Shown: piece by piece, positions 1 to 9,384 of the stretch | Layout: each line of letters begins with the position of its first letter | Position numbering within the stretch: the first letter of the stretch is position 1 | Source of the DNA: Solibacillus silvestris | GTDB taxonomy: Bacteria > Bacillota > Bacilli > Bacillales_A > Planococcaceae | Assembly: GCA_001586195.1 (NCBI GenBank) | Contig: CP014609.1 | Coordinates: 1,896,001 to 1,960,000, forward strand | Length of the DNA: 64,000 nt | Direction of reading: 5' to 3' | The notes under the pieces: model-generated | Seen by the model: only the letters and a program-made list of their open reading frames with translations | Database searches by the model: none | What the model was told of the DNA's origin: nothing | Translations under genes and position numbers: made by a program

Positions 1-26
1 ATATCTCTTTCGAATCTTAATATTTA

Positions 27-605
27 TTAAAATGATCTTTCAAAACAAACACATTTGTGAACACGGTTATTACTTTTAAATTGGTCAATATCGTTCCCAA
101 CGTAATGAGTGAAAGTGTTAACTAAATAGAGATTAGGTATGTTACTTTGAATTTTATGTTTCATTTCGCTTCCCTCAAAATAAACGTGGTAATAGGAATC
201 AACCATTTTAAATTTCATTTTTTCATACCAGGTTTGAACCCAAAGATCATCTCTTGTCCACGCCTCAAAACGATTAATATTCATTTCTTTTGCTTTAGTT
301 TCGGCAGCATAGAGTAGTTGTTGTCCTATTGCTCGTCGAGAAAAATCTGGATGAACAGCAATGTGCCAAATCATTCCACCTAATCCTTCTCCTCTGGAGC
401 AAACTGTTCTTTCTTCTTTTTCAAACTCTACATCAATAAGCCCAACAATTTGACCATCTAATTCTGCGACTAGCTCAATTGCCGGATTTTGATAATGTTC
501 TTTCTTATTTAGTACATTATCAAAATAAGCTGTCTGTAAAAATGCAAGTGTTCGGCATCTTACCCAACCAGTTTCATCAGTAACTCTATAGTTTCTAATA
601 ATCAC
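27..605 (-). CDS. GNAT-family N-acetyltransferase
   Basis: 192 residues. The GNAT acetyl-CoA fold is visible: an N-terminal IIRNYRVTDE strand, a central hydrophobic strand ending IWHIAVHPDFSRRAIGQQLL (the V-x-P then R-R-x-x-G-Q acyl-CoA loop), and a late WYEKMKFKMVDSYYHVYFEG strand typical of small-molecule acetyltransferases. The start is a GTG at 603-605 preceded by GGAGGT with 7 nt spacing. The last 45 or so residues extend beyond the usual GNAT core. The substrate cannot be predicted. It is a single gene, not in an operon. Confidence 0.85.
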   Translation of the reverse strand: MIIRNYRVTDETGWVRCRTLAFLQTAYFDNVLNKKEHYQNPAIELVAELDGQIVGLIDVEFEKEERTVCSRGEGLGGMIWHIAVHPDFSRRAIGQQLLYAAETKAKEMNINRFEAWTRDDLWVQTWYEKMKFKMVDSYYHVYFEGSEMKHKIQSNIPNLYLVNTFTHYVGNDIDQFKSNNRVHKCVCFERSF

Positions 606-799
606 TTATATACCTCCGGATTTTAGGAACCACGTAGTTTATAGGGGATTTATACGCTTATCCCTTAAAATTGATTCACCCCGTTTAATTTGTTCGTGAA
701 TTTCATAATATATACCGCCTCCTTTACTAACAATTATTTAAATTCTACCATACATTCCCAATACATAGAGCGATAAATAGGTATTTCACTACCCATAAA

Positions 800-859
800 A
801 GGGTCTTAAAAAAGGGGAAAGCCCAATTCTTATTACAGAATTGCGCCCGATTGTTGAAG
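800..859. repeat. Palindromic repeat copy A (diverged left half)
   Basis: The right end GCGCCCGATTGTTGAA is canonical for the family found through 0.8-40 kb. The middle forms a CAATTCT/AGAATTG hairpin, and the left end is degraded. It lies just downstream of the lipoprotein gene at 879-1394 and may serve as its terminator. Confidence 0.7.
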
Positions 860-878
860 ATCGTTTTTCTGAATAGGT

Positions 879-1394
879 TTATAACATTTTAACCTTTTCA
901 AAAATCTCTTTATAAAGAACATCTAACTCTTTTTCATCATTTAAATAGAAATACCAAACATCTTCTCTATTGGCATCTTTATCGGATAAATAAATTGTCG
1001 AATGTGAACCGTTTTCTAGTGATTCCCATCTCGCTGTTTCGTATGTATATCCTACTTTTGTAAATGGAAGATTCCTTTTTTCGGAATCAAAAAAGATATA
1101 GGGGATTTTAGAGTTATTATAAACTTCAACAAATCGATCATTAGAAGCTTCTTCAAACATCAATGGTGTTATCATAACTGCATCAAAATTTGTTGAAATC
1201 TGTACTGTATCTTCGCTAAGTTCATCTAATGAAATTTTTTCAAAACTAATTTTTTTATTATTTAGATCAGGAATATCACCAATTACAGCGATTTTTAAAG
1301 GTTCTCCATCATATTTAACTTCTTCTTTTGAACATGCGTTTAGATTTAGTAAGAATAAAATAGATATAAGACCTAAAATCTTATTTAATTTCAT
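879..1394 (-). CDS. Small lipoprotein, paralogue of the one at 25.7 kb
   Basis: 171 residues with a lipoprotein signal: a basic MKLNK start, a hydrophobic run and the lipobox LNAC (Cys21). The mature part has no recognised domain but aligns with the lipoprotein at 25699-26223. Both have a 'G-x-I/V' strand after the signal, a 'FxxIMI/AVMITPxxF' segment, then 'IPYIFFDS' here against 'MPIVFVDS' there, 'LPFTK' against 'IPFMR', and a final 'VWYF'/'FIWYEQ' plus 'EIFEKV'/'EIYGEN'. It has AGGGGGC before the ATG. It is probably anchored on the outer face of the membrane; function unknown. Confidence 0.8.
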   Translation of the reverse strand: MKLNKILGLISILFLLNLNACSKEEVKYDGEPLKIAVIGDIPDLNNKKISFEKISLDELSEDTVQISTNFDAVMITPLMFEEASNDRFVEVYNNSKIPYIFFDSEKRNLPFTKVGYTYETARWESLENGSHSTIYLSDKDANREDVWYFYLNDEKELDVLYKEIFEKVKML

Positions 1395-1494
1395 TGTAAA
1401 GCCCCCTAAATAATGTATGTCATAATATTACCATTTAAGGGTTATTTTATATAGATGCTGTTGAATGAGTTATTTTGATAAACTTAAAATTGTG

Positions 1495-1565
1495 ATTCAA
1501 TAATATGGCCCTATAACGGAAAAACGCGACCCTCTTATTAAAGAATCGCGCCCAGATTGTTGAAT
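1495..1565. repeat. Palindromic repeat copy B (near full length)
   Basis: About 71 bp. The ends ATTCAATAATATGGCCC and GATTGTTGAAT are inverted. Between them AACGCGAC and AATCGCGCC pair around a CTTATTAAAG loop. It sits in the 272-bp gap between the lipoprotein and the phosphotransferase, with no other feature there. Confidence 0.85.
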
Positions 1566-1667
1566 ATATTATTCAAAAAAAACCCAAGAAATTTCACACC
1601 ATTTCTTGGACATTTGTAACTTCCTAAACTTCATTCTGGAACATTGAAAGTTCTTGTTGCTATGTTT

Positions 1668-2642
1668 TTAAAATTTATTTCTTAATTTATCTGCAACGCT
1701 AATCAACTTTCCCTTTAAATCATCAAACCAAGTTGGAGTGTCATTAATTTCTCCGTAATCCAAAGTTTCTAATAATCTGGCATACTTATATAAGTTTGCA
1801 TATCTTTGAAACTGCGGAAATTGAGCCTCCACATCATTATCTAAAATCATTTTGGTACGATACCCATTCAAAAATGAATGAGTCAATAATTTTGATTGAG
1901 GATCATCAGCGTCAATAAAATCATCAAGTGCTGTTACAATATCAAGTGCATACCAGTGATAAATCGCATCATCAAAGTCAATAACATTGAAATGTGGGTA
2001 ATTATCCTCTTTAAAAAACAAATTATCTAATTGAAAATCATAATGTATCAATCCGAATACATCATTGTCCGTGGATAATGATTGCAGCCAGTTTGTTATC
2101 TCACTAAGCTCTTGTAGCGCTAACTCTTCACCTGGATATTTTTTAAATACACTTTCCATAAACTGTACTGTATCTAGCCAGCTCTTTCTTTTATCACATA
2201 CTGGCTCATACGTTTTTGATAAACAATGAAGTAAGGCGAGTGATTTTCCCCATTCCTCCATCTGTTTTTCAGTAATTGTATCTTCATCCAAATTAAAACC
2301 GTTAGCAGCATTGAAAACAACGGCAAAGTACGTACCTTCTGGTGTACTTAATGTTTCAATTAATTTTTTGTTTTTTGATTGAATTGATGTTACTGTTGGA
2401 AATCCATTTGTTTTTAAATATTGCATAAACTCTAATTCTGCTCTAATTTGTTCAAGCGAATTATCATGTTCAAAACTAATTCTTAAAAAATATTGAACTT
2501 GATTACGTTCAAAAACATAAACAAAGTTTGAACTTGCACGCCATAGTCTCAAAGTTCCCTCGTCATATTCCCAGAATTGAAGAAGACTTTGAGCAAATGC
2601 GTCGTTTGCAACTCCTCTTAACATATTCCCTAAATCCATCAT
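1668..2642 (-). CDS. APH/choline-kinase-like phosphotransferase
   Basis: About 324 residues. Carries the APH-family catalytic loop H-x-D-x4-N (GLIHYDFQLDNLFF) and the metal-binding motif VIDFDDA, giving an ATP-dependent kinase acting on a small hydroxyl compound. The longest frame starts at 2660, but its upstream sequence has no ribosome site. GGAGG lies inside codons 2-3 of that frame, 10 nt before an ATG at 2642, so MMDLGNMLRG is preferred. It could be a homoserine- or aminoglycoside-type kinase; the substrate is not determinable. Single gene. Confidence 0.8.
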   Translation of the reverse strand: MMDLGNMLRGVANDAFAQSLLQFWEYDEGTLRLWRASSNFVYVFERNQVQYFLRISFEHDNSLEQIRAELEFMQYLKTNGFPTVTSIQSKNKKLIETLSTPEGTYFAVVFNAANGFNLDEDTITEKQMEEWGKSLALLHCLSKTYEPVCDKRKSWLDTVQFMESVFKKYPGEELALQELSEITNWLQSLSTDNDVFGLIHYDFQLDNLFFKEDNYPHFNVIDFDDAIYHWYALDIVTALDDFIDADDPQSKLLTHSFLNGYRTKMILDNDVEAQFPQFQRYANLYKYARLLETLDYGEINDTPTWFDDLKGKLISVADKLRNKF

Positions 2643-3148
2643 CTTTAATTTTCCTCCCATTGCCTATGAGAGGACTAAATCTTAATTAAGAATTAATTCC
2701 TCTCATTAGCATCCTATTTTGAAATTCTTTCATTTTCAATAAGTCACCCCTTCCTTAAGTTGCGGCTTTTAAATTTAATAGCCATTGTAATTTTCTTTCG
2801 ACACAAAATTATAATTCCCTCTTTTTACATAATAAGGTAAATATGTAGAACTGAACATTGAATTAGTTGGAGAAAATATTCTTGCAAAGTGTCGTTTAGA
2901 AACTTTCATAAAAAAGTGTTATTCAACAATATGGCCCGATTGTTGAATAAGAGAATTCTCATAAGTGAAAATAAGAAGCCGACCCAAATTTGGATTGGCT
3001 TCTAAAATAGATCACTTACTCCCCAATTGATCAGATAAAATGTTTTGAGCTATTTTTATCAAACTATATTCGTACAAATCGATAATATTAGTACATATGC
3101 TAATTTCTTCACACCATAAGTAAGTGCGGTTTTAAATTTTAAAAAAAT
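2643..3148. other. Non-coding gap with repeat and hairpin
   Basis: I see no convincing gene here. It contains the short repeat at 2919-2950 and a stem AGAAGCC...GGCTTCT at 2975-3003. The rest is AT-rich. Confidence 0.6.
2919..2950. repeat. Palindromic repeat copy C (minimal, ends only)
   Basis: Only the two ends of the family remain: TTATTCAACAAT, then ATGGCCCG, then ATTGTTGAATAA. The 12-bp inverted arms are perfect, and the interior hairpin is missing as a clean deletion. Confidence 0.85.
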
Positions 3149-3186
3149 AAAGCCGATTTTCTTTCAATAGAAGATCGGCCTTTATA
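3149..3186 (-). terminator. Rho-independent terminator of the SDR/MFS cluster
   Basis: Read on the minus strand, GGCCGAT pairs with ATCGGC(T) around a 14-nt loop, followed by a TTTATTTTTTT run. It lies 30-70 bp past the stop of the SDR at 3219-3953. Confidence 0.75.
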
Positions 3187-3218
3187 AATTATATTCAGTT
3201 TATTTCATGTATTTTTTA

Positions 3219-3953
3219 CTACTGCGCAGTTAATCCACCATCGATAACGAATTCTGAACCTGTTGAGTAGCTAGACTCATCGGAAGCCAAGAACAATACC
3301 ATATTTGATACTTCTTCTGGTTGTGCTACTCGTTTTAATGGAATGTGTTGAGAGAATGATTCTACAGCTGCTTTTGTATCTTCTTGTACTACCATTGGCG
3401 TCGCAATAACGCCCGGGTGTACAGAGTTTACGCGAATGCCCATTGGTGCTAGGTTAATTGCAGCCGCTTTTGACATCCCCCGTACTGCGAATTTTGTATC
3501 TGTGTAACCTATAGCACCAGCAACTAAGCCGTTCATTGAAGAAATGTTCACGATTGAACCGCCGCCTGTTTTCATCATGGAAGCTGCTACAGTTTTCATA
3601 CCCAAGAATACAGATACTTGGTTAATTTCTACGATGCGACGGTATTCTTCTACTGTAACATCAAGCATATTTTTCGCCATAGTAATACCAGCATTGTTTA
3701 CTAATACGTTTACTGGACCGAACGTTTCTTCTGCTTTTGCAATAACTGTAGCCCAATCTTCTTCAGATGCTACATTTTGTTTAACGAAGATGGCATTTTC
3801 ACCTAATTCAGCTGCGAATGCTTTCCCTTTTACCTCATTTAAATCTGTCAGAATAACCTTTGCGCCATTCTCTATGAATAATTTTGCGTGTGCCGCACCC
3901 ATACCTTGTGCTGATCCTGTAATAATTGCTACTTTACCTTCTAATCTCTTCAT
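3219..3953 (-). CDS. Short-chain dehydrogenase/reductase (classical SDR)
   Basis: 244 residues, the normal classical SDR length. Cofactor loop TGSAQGMG (12-19), Asp37 after the second strand (favouring NAD), NNAG (86-89), Asn111, Ser138/139, and the catalytic pair Tyr150-Lys154 (YTDTK). The C-terminus VIDGGLTAQ is typical. It resembles cyclic or secondary alcohol dehydrogenases, so alcohol-to-ketone oxidation is plausible. Last gene of a minus-strand cluster with two MFS permeases and two further SDRs; only 24 bp separate it from the upstream permease. Ribosome site GAGGAA. Confidence 0.88.
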   Translation of the reverse strand: MKRLEGKVAIITGSAQGMGAAHAKLFIENGAKVILTDLNEVKGKAFAAELGENAIFVKQNVASEEDWATVIAKAEETFGPVNVLVNNAGITMAKNMLDVTVEEYRRIVEINQVSVFLGMKTVAASMMKTGGGSIVNISSMNGLVAGAIGYTDTKFAVRGMSKAAAINLAPMGIRVNSVHPGVIATPMVVQEDTKAAVESFSQHIPLKRVAQPEEVSNMVLFLASDESSYSTGSEFVIDGGLTAQ

Positions 3954-3977
3954 TAAAAATTCCTCCTCAATTTTAAT

Positions 3978-5243
3978 TTAATTCCATAAACCTGCTTTTT
4001 CTAACTTTTCCTTACCTTTATAAGCGATAATTACTGCCACAATGTTAATAGCTAACATCGCTAAAATTGTATATAAACCACCTGAATAACTTCCGGTAAA
4101 TTGGAAGATATAACCGTATGCAGGAATTGCAACGATTGATGCGATCGCTAAACCTAGTGAAACAGTTGAGTAAATTTGACCGTATTCTTTATTTCCAAAT
4201 AAGCTTGAAGTTAAAGATGGTGCGATGATACCGATACCACTTGTAACGAATGCAAATAGAATGAGAGCTACAAAAATCATAACTGAACTAGATGCTGCGT
4301 ATAAGAATATAAATATCGAAGCCATCCCCAAAATCATCGATAGAATAGTCGTATTTTTTGTTCCAATTTTATCGTTTAAAACTCCGATAATAAGAGAAGC
4401 GAATACTACACCTAACATATAAACACCCATAGCAGAACCAGCGAACTCTTGAGAGAATCCTTTAGTAACGATATACGTAGGGATGTGCATCATGAAACTT
4501 GCGATAGCTGTAATTAAGAAGAAGAACGTTAATAAAGCATAAAACGCAGAAGATTTCTTAGCATTTGCTAATGTAACCCCTTTATCTGTTGCAGCGTTAT
4601 TTGCTGATTGATCTCCGCCTTCTGTATCACCAGTGCCGTAAGGATATAACCCTTTTTCTTTAGACATTTTTTTGATAAATACTACAGTTGCAATGATAAC
4701 AAAAATGATTGCACTAACACCAACTGCTACATATGAGAATCTCCAACCTTCAGAAACGATTGTTTTACCAACGATAGGTTGTACAATTGCTCCGATAACA
4801 CCACCAGTAGCGGCTAAAATACCAAGAGCTAAACCACTACGTTTTTTAAACCATTGATTGATTAATACTGGACCTAAAATAACTGTAATGAACGTACCAC
4901 CAACTGCTAGTGGAAGGGCAAAAATATACCAGCCCCATACAGAATTCATAAAGCTGAATGCAACGAATGAACCTGCTTGTAAGATAATTGCAATAATGAT
5001 TAACATACGAATATCATATTTCGCAACTAGCTTTCCAGCGAATGGCAGGAATACTAATGTTACTATAGCAGATATACTTAGATATAATGATAAGTTACCC
5101 ATTCCTATGCCAAGCTCGTTTGATACCGGAGTTAAGAAAAGACTTGCAGAGTTATTTAATGCCCCTTTCGAAACTCCGATGATAATACATAGGCCAACAA
5201 GAATCCACCATGCGTAATGGATATTAGATTGTTTTCTCTCCAT
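3978..5243 (-). CDS. MFS permease, OFA (oxalate:formate antiporter) type
   Basis: 421 residues with about 12 hydrophobic helices in two halves joined by a loop (KKMSKEKGLYPYGTGD...). Motifs include HYAWWILVGLCIIIGVSKG at the start, INQWFKKRSGLALGI (motif A region) and YGYIFQFTGSYSGGLY near the end. This organisation fits the OFA family, which moves small carboxylates. It is about two-thirds identical by eye to the adjacent permease at 5271-6527, indicating tandem duplication. Ribosome site GGGGG before the ATG. The substrate is inferred only from context: perhaps an acid product of the oxidoreductases around it. Confidence 0.88.
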   Translation of the reverse strand: MERKQSNIHYAWWILVGLCIIIGVSKGALNNSASLFLTPVSNELGIGMGNLSLYLSISAIVTLVFLPFAGKLVAKYDIRMLIIIAIILQAGSFVAFSFMNSVWGWYIFALPLAVGGTFITVILGPVLINQWFKKRSGLALGILAATGGVIGAIVQPIVGKTIVSEGWRFSYVAVGVSAIIFVIIATVVFIKKMSKEKGLYPYGTGDTEGGDQSANNAATDKGVTLANAKKSSAFYALLTFFFLITAIASFMMHIPTYIVTKGFSQEFAGSAMGVYMLGVVFASLIIGVLNDKIGTKNTTILSMILGMASIFIFLYAASSSVMIFVALILFAFVTSGIGIIAPSLTSSLFGNKEYGQIYSTVSLGLAIASIVAIPAYGYIFQFTGSYSGGLYTILAMLAINIVAVIIAYKGKEKLEKAGLWN

Positions 5244-5270
5244 TTTTATCCCCCTTTGGAATTAATTATT

Positions 5271-6527
5271 TTATTTCCATAATCCTGATTTTTCTAATTT
5301 TGTTTTGCCTCTATAGGCAAAAATTACAGCAACTATATTAATAACAAGCATTACTAAAATTGCATATAATCCACCTGAATAACTTCCTGTAAATTGGAAG
5401 ATATAACCGTAAGCTGGAAGTGCGACGATAGCAGCAATTGCTAAACCCAAAGAAGCTGTTGAATAAATTTGGCTATATTCTTTATTTCCAAATAAGCTAA
5501 GTGCAAGGGACGGTACAAGAGTACCAATGCCACTTGTTACAAACGCAAATAGGATCAGTGCGATAAAGATGACTGCGGAACTAGAATTTGCGAACAATAG
5601 CAAGGAAACGGAAATTAAACCGCAAATCATAGACAGTATTGTTGTTTTCTTCGATCCTAATTTGTCATTTAAAATTCCAATAACGAGTGCACCAAAAACA
5701 ACACCTAACATATAAATACCCATTGCTTTAGCAGCAAATGTTTGTTCAAACCCGCTATCGACTAAGTAAGTTGGAATGTGCATGGTAAAACTTGAAATGG
5801 AAGTCAGGAAAAATAAAAATAACATCAATGTATAAAAAGCAGAAGATTTTTTCGCAACCACAAAAGACACGCCTTTGTTTTGAATGTTATCAAAAGCTTT
5901 TTGACTTTCCTTATCACCTTCTGTAATCCCATAAGGATAATGCCCTTTATTAGGGTTCATTTTCTTTATAAACAGAAGTATAACCGGTACAGCTATAACA
6001 ATGGCTGTGATTCCGATAGCCAAATAGGCAAATCTCCACCCCTGGTTTGCGATTAGATTTCCAACAATTGGTTGGGAGATTGAACCGAACAATCCGCCTG
6101 TTGCAGTTAGAATACCCAGAGCTAGGCCATTTCTTTTTTTAAACCACTGACTAATTAAAACAGGGCCTGCAATGACTGTGATGAATATACCACCAAATGC
6201 CAATGGGACTGCAAATAGATACCATCCCCACACAGAATTCATAAAACTAAAAGCGATATAAGCGCCAGCTTCACAAATTATCGAAATGATCAATATTAAC
6301 CGGATATTGTATCTTGCTATCAATTTTCCGCCAAAAGGCAAATACAACATCGTGATAATTGCAGAGACACTAAAATATAAAGATAAATCTCCCATACCAA
6401 TGCCAAGTTCATTTGAGATGGATGGTAAGAAAAGACCAGCGGAATTGTTTAATGTCCCTTTACCGATCCCTAGAATCATACAAAGACCAATCAGTACCCA
6501 CCAGGCGTTATGAATTTTACCGCTCAT
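5271..6527 (-). CDS. MFS permease, OFA type (tandem paralogue)
   Basis: 418 residues when started at the ATG at 6527, which has GGAGG 6 nt upstream; an in-frame ATG at 6542 lacks a ribosome site. It has the same 12-helix plan and landmark motifs as the downstream copy (HNAWWVLIGLCMILGIGKG, SQWFKKRNGLALGI, YGYIFQFTGSYSGGLY), with divergence concentrated in the central loop. It lies 27 bp from its paralogue and 23 bp from the upstream SDR stop, so co-transcription is likely. Two near-copies suggest different substrate preference or a dosage effect; neither is shown. Confidence 0.87.
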   Translation of the reverse strand: MSGKIHNAWWVLIGLCMILGIGKGTLNNSAGLFLPSISNELGIGMGDLSLYFSVSAIITMLYLPFGGKLIARYNIRLILIISIICEAGAYIAFSFMNSVWGWYLFAVPLAFGGIFITVIAGPVLISQWFKKRNGLALGILTATGGLFGSISQPIVGNLIANQGWRFAYLAIGITAIVIAVPVILLFIKKMNPNKGHYPYGITEGDKESQKAFDNIQNKGVSFVVAKKSSAFYTLMLFLFFLTSISSFTMHIPTYLVDSGFEQTFAAKAMGIYMLGVVFGALVIGILNDKLGSKKTTILSMICGLISVSLLLFANSSSAVIFIALILFAFVTSGIGTLVPSLALSLFGNKEYSQIYSTASLGLAIAAIVALPAYGYIFQFTGSYSGGLYAILVMLVINIVAVIFAYRGKTKLEKSGLWK

Positions 6528-6564
6528 TCTTATCCTCCACATTTATAAAAAGCAAGACCTTTAT

Positions 6565-7359
6565 TTAGTTCGTCATCTCTCTAAAATCCGGGATAGTCGG
6601 GTTACTTAAATAATGTCCGCCTTCTACTTTAATAGTTTGTCCTGTTATGAACTTTGACTCATCTGAAGCTAAAAATAAGACCGTGTTACCAATATCGTCT
6701 GGCTCTCCGTGATAAGGAAGCTGGTTGTATTTCCCAAAGGTATCTAATAATGCTTGTGACATATTGTTTTTTGCTGCAGGCGTTAAAATAAGACCGGGTG
6801 CAATAGCATTACAGCGAATACTTTGTTTTCCGTATTGTGTTGCAATATACTTAGTTAAATTAACTACTCCAGCTTTTGAAGCTCCATAAGCAGCGCGTAT
6901 TGAGTCCCCTGCGAAAGCAGCCATTGAAGCTGTATTAATAATTGATCCTCCACCATTTTCAATCATATTAGGAATGGCAAATCTACTTCCAAGTAATACA
7001 CTTTTTAAATTTAAATTCATTAATCGATCCCATTCTTCAAGATCCATATTTACAACATCTAGGTCTTTCTTTAAATTTGATGAGCCTACATTATTAAACA
7101 AAACTGTTATTTTCCCATAATGTTTAATTGTAAATTCAACAGCTTCTTTAATAGATTCTTCCTTTCCTGCATCTAGGAAAATACCTACTGCTTCTCCGCC
7201 ATTTGCTTCAATATCTTTTGCCGCTTTTTTTGCCCCTTCGATACTGTAATCTGCTATGACTACATTTGCCCCTTCTTTTGCTAAAAGTTGCGCTGAAGAA
7301 AGACCAATACCTGAAGCGCCACCTGTTACTAATGCGACTTTCCCTTTTACTCTATTCAT
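6565..7359 (-). CDS. Short-chain dehydrogenase/reductase
   Basis: 264 residues. TGGASGIG cofactor loop (12-19), Asp37 (NAD preference), NNVG (89-92) in place of NNAG, Ser145, and Tyr158/Lys162 in YGASK. The C-terminus is extended beyond the usual GG ending (VEGGHYLSNPTIPDF). Ribosome site AAAGGATG. It sits immediately upstream of the two permeases in the same direction. Probably an NAD-dependent alcohol dehydrogenase or keto-reductase; exact substrate unknown. Confidence 0.87.
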   Translation of the reverse strand: MNRVKGKVALVTGGASGIGLSSAQLLAKEGANVVIADYSIEGAKKAAKDIEANGGEAVGIFLDAGKEESIKEAVEFTIKHYGKITVLFNNVGSSNLKKDLDVVNMDLEEWDRLMNLNLKSVLLGSRFAIPNMIENGGGSIINTASMAAFAGDSIRAAYGASKAGVVNLTKYIATQYGKQSIRCNAIAPGLILTPAAKNNMSQALLDTFGKYNQLPYHGEPDDIGNTVLFLASDESKFITGQTIKVEGGHYLSNPTIPDFREMTN

Positions 7360-7494
7360 TCATATCATCCTTTTTATCGTTGTTTTGGAAATAATAAAAT
7401 ACAGAATTAAAATATGTTTGTAATAGGTATGATTAAATCTCACCTATTCATTCAACTAACAATATCTAAAAACAAGCTGGTTGGTTAATTCGTT

Positions 7495-8244
7495 TTAACG
7501 TAATTTCGTCGAACCACCATCAACCATGATAGTTTGTCCAGTAATATAATCAGAGTCGCTACTTGATAAGAAAACCGCTACTCTTCCAATATCCCCTTCT
7601 GGATCGCCCATTCTTCTAAGTGGAATATTATTTATCATGGCTTCGTATAATTCAGGGGAACTTTTGCTCCACTGTTCGACCCCCGCTGTTAGTGCAATCG
7701 GGGCGATGATATTGACATTAATTCCTTCAGGGCCCCACTCATTGGATGCAACTCGTGATATTGCTCTGATTGCTTCTTTCGCTGCTGCATAGGAAGTTTG
7801 TGTTGGTTGACCGTTAAGTCCTGCACCAGAAGCAAAGTTTATTACTTTTCCTCTTGTTTTCTTTAGTTCAGGATAAGCTGCTTGCATGAAATGGAAAGTC
7901 GGGTAAAACCCAGTTCCAAACGATAAATCAAAAAGCTCTTGTGTAGTTTCTACAAATAGTGCTTGCTTGGAAGCGTGTGCATTGTTGATTAAAATATCTA
8001 ACTTTCCAAATTTATTAACTACATCACTTACAATTTGTTCTACATTTTCTTTTTTTGAAATATCTGCAATAAGCAGCATCCCTTCATTATGCTGATTAAT
8101 TTCGGCTAATGTTTTTTGACCCATTTCTTCGTTGATATCTACTATTACAATATGAGCCCCTTCTTTTGCTAAGGCCAGAGCCATACCTCTTCCAATACCT
8201 GAAGCACTCCCTGTGATAATTGCTACTTTTCCTTCTAATCTCAT
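7495..8244 (-). CDS. Short-chain dehydrogenase/reductase
   Basis: 249 residues from the ATG at 8244, which has AGGGGGC 8 nt upstream; the longer frame to 8319 adds 25 residues without an SDR counterpart. TGSASGIG loop, Asp37, NNAH instead of NNAG, Ser139, Tyr152/Lys156 (YAAAK) and the terminal VDGGSTKLR. The 135-bp gap to the next SDR suggests a separate promoter or a loose operon. First gene of the cluster; the third SDR implies several alcohol or ketone intermediates. Confidence 0.87.
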   Translation of the reverse strand: MRLEGKVAIITGSASGIGRGMALALAKEGAHIVIVDINEEMGQKTLAEINQHNEGMLLIADISKKENVEQIVSDVVNKFGKLDILINNAHASKQALFVETTQELFDLSFGTGFYPTFHFMQAAYPELKKTRGKVINFASGAGLNGQPTQTSYAAAKEAIRAISRVASNEWGPEGINVNIIAPIALTAGVEQWSKSSPELYEAMINNIPLRRMGDPEGDIGRVAVFLSSSDSDYITGQTIMVDGGSTKLR

Positions 8245-8469
8245 ATTGATGCCCCCTAATTTATTTTGCTTTTTCAAATGATCTAGCTCACCTAAAATTT
8301 CTGTATTTATAAAATACATATTAGGTTTTGCAAAAATCGGCTTATTAATACAAAAACCTGTACATTTGTAAATAGAAAGTCATTTTAATCTTCTATTTAT
8401 TTTTAATTCAATTATCTCGAATTAAAGGTAATCGACCTATTTATATTCTCCTTCATCAACAAAGAATCT

Positions 8470-8563
8470 ACTGAATCATTGCCATTTATGCGTAATTCCT
8501 CAGCAGCTTTATTACTTCAAAATTAAAATCAGCAAGGATAACCTTTGCACCTTCCTTGTAAAA
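8470..8563 (-). pseudogene. SDR remnant (N-terminal piece)
   Basis: On the minus strand one frame reads FYKEGAKVILADFNFE, and after a one-base shift KAAEELRINGNDS. This matches the second-strand region of classical SDRs (KEGAKVxLADxNxE...KAAEEL). No start, cofactor loop or catalytic residues remain. It is the relic of a fourth SDR next to the three intact ones. Confidence 0.6.
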
Positions 8564-9007
8564 TGCGCAGTGACAAAATCAATTTTTAAAGTACTTCGTT
8601 AATAAGGTAGTCATATTTTCTTTCTGTCCTGTAACCTACCTTTCATTGGCATCAGAATATAAAAGTATATAAATAATACTGTACGTATGCTTTGTGATAG
8701 AAACCATCCTACCAAAGAATGGGCTACCTAAGTAGTGCAGCATATCTAAAAAGATATTATTAGCGCTGAATTACTGCGGAATTTAAGCACAATCATTATG
8801 TTATGTTAGTTGTCCTGAAAAGTAGTAGGCCATGAAAACATTTTTCAGTAATTTAGATTATGACTTATTCTATAACATTGAATATTTATTTATATTTAAA
8901 ATAGTTAGATGCTTAATTATTAACGACTAAATAATACTAAACTGTTACTAAAAAAGCAATAATAACGTAAAATTTTGTGACAATTATCTTGCGGTATATT
9001 TTCCCTA

Positions 9008-9354
9008 GTAGGGATTATTCCAGTAGATCCGTATGGTTATATTGATAAAACTGCAATATTTTTAGCTAAGAACAGAGAGTGATCCGGTGGGATGGTTGAC
9101 TTAGTGAAACGAAATGGATCGATTATATTTACGGGTTATTAATGGCTGCGAAAACTTTTAGTAGACGAGAGGGGACGAGTCAAAGTGTGTTCCTTGGAAT
9201 TATTATTTAGACACCAATGGACTCGGAAGATCAGCTGAATGGAAATGCAGCGTTTGTCTTGGCAGCAGATCATTTCTTCTATATTATAGGAGCCATGATT
9301 ATTATTGCTGGCAGATTTCCACCCCAATATTATGGTATAGTAAGAATAAAGTGA
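9008..9354 (+). pseudogene. Decayed coding sequence, possibly oxidoreductase and permease pieces
   Basis: One frame from 9008 reads VGIIPVDPYGYIDKTAIF..., hits a stop, then continues GGMVDLVKRNGSIIFTGY. This looks like the end of a Rossmann-type oxidoreductase (LVKxxGSIxFTG). A different frame from 9142 reads SQSVFLGIII, stop, NGNAAFVLAADHFFYIIGAM, like helices of a DHA2-type drug permease. Several stops and frame changes show decay. The assignment is weak. Confidence 0.35.
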
Positions 9355-9384
9355 TCTCTCTGCTTTATTCTGGGGGATTCTATT

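Larger units (their letters stand above)
8245..9384. other. Gap with decayed coding fragments
   Basis: About 1.1 kb without an intact gene. It contains an SDR remnant on the minus strand near 8.5 kb and decayed frames on the plus strand at 9.0-9.35 kb, listed separately. The stretch 8.58-9.0 kb is AT-rich and I see nothing definite in it. Confidence 0.6.

Noticed and set aside
4858-5217. Open frame opposite the OFA permease
   Set aside because: Shadow of a strongly coding strand; no motif, no ribosome site.
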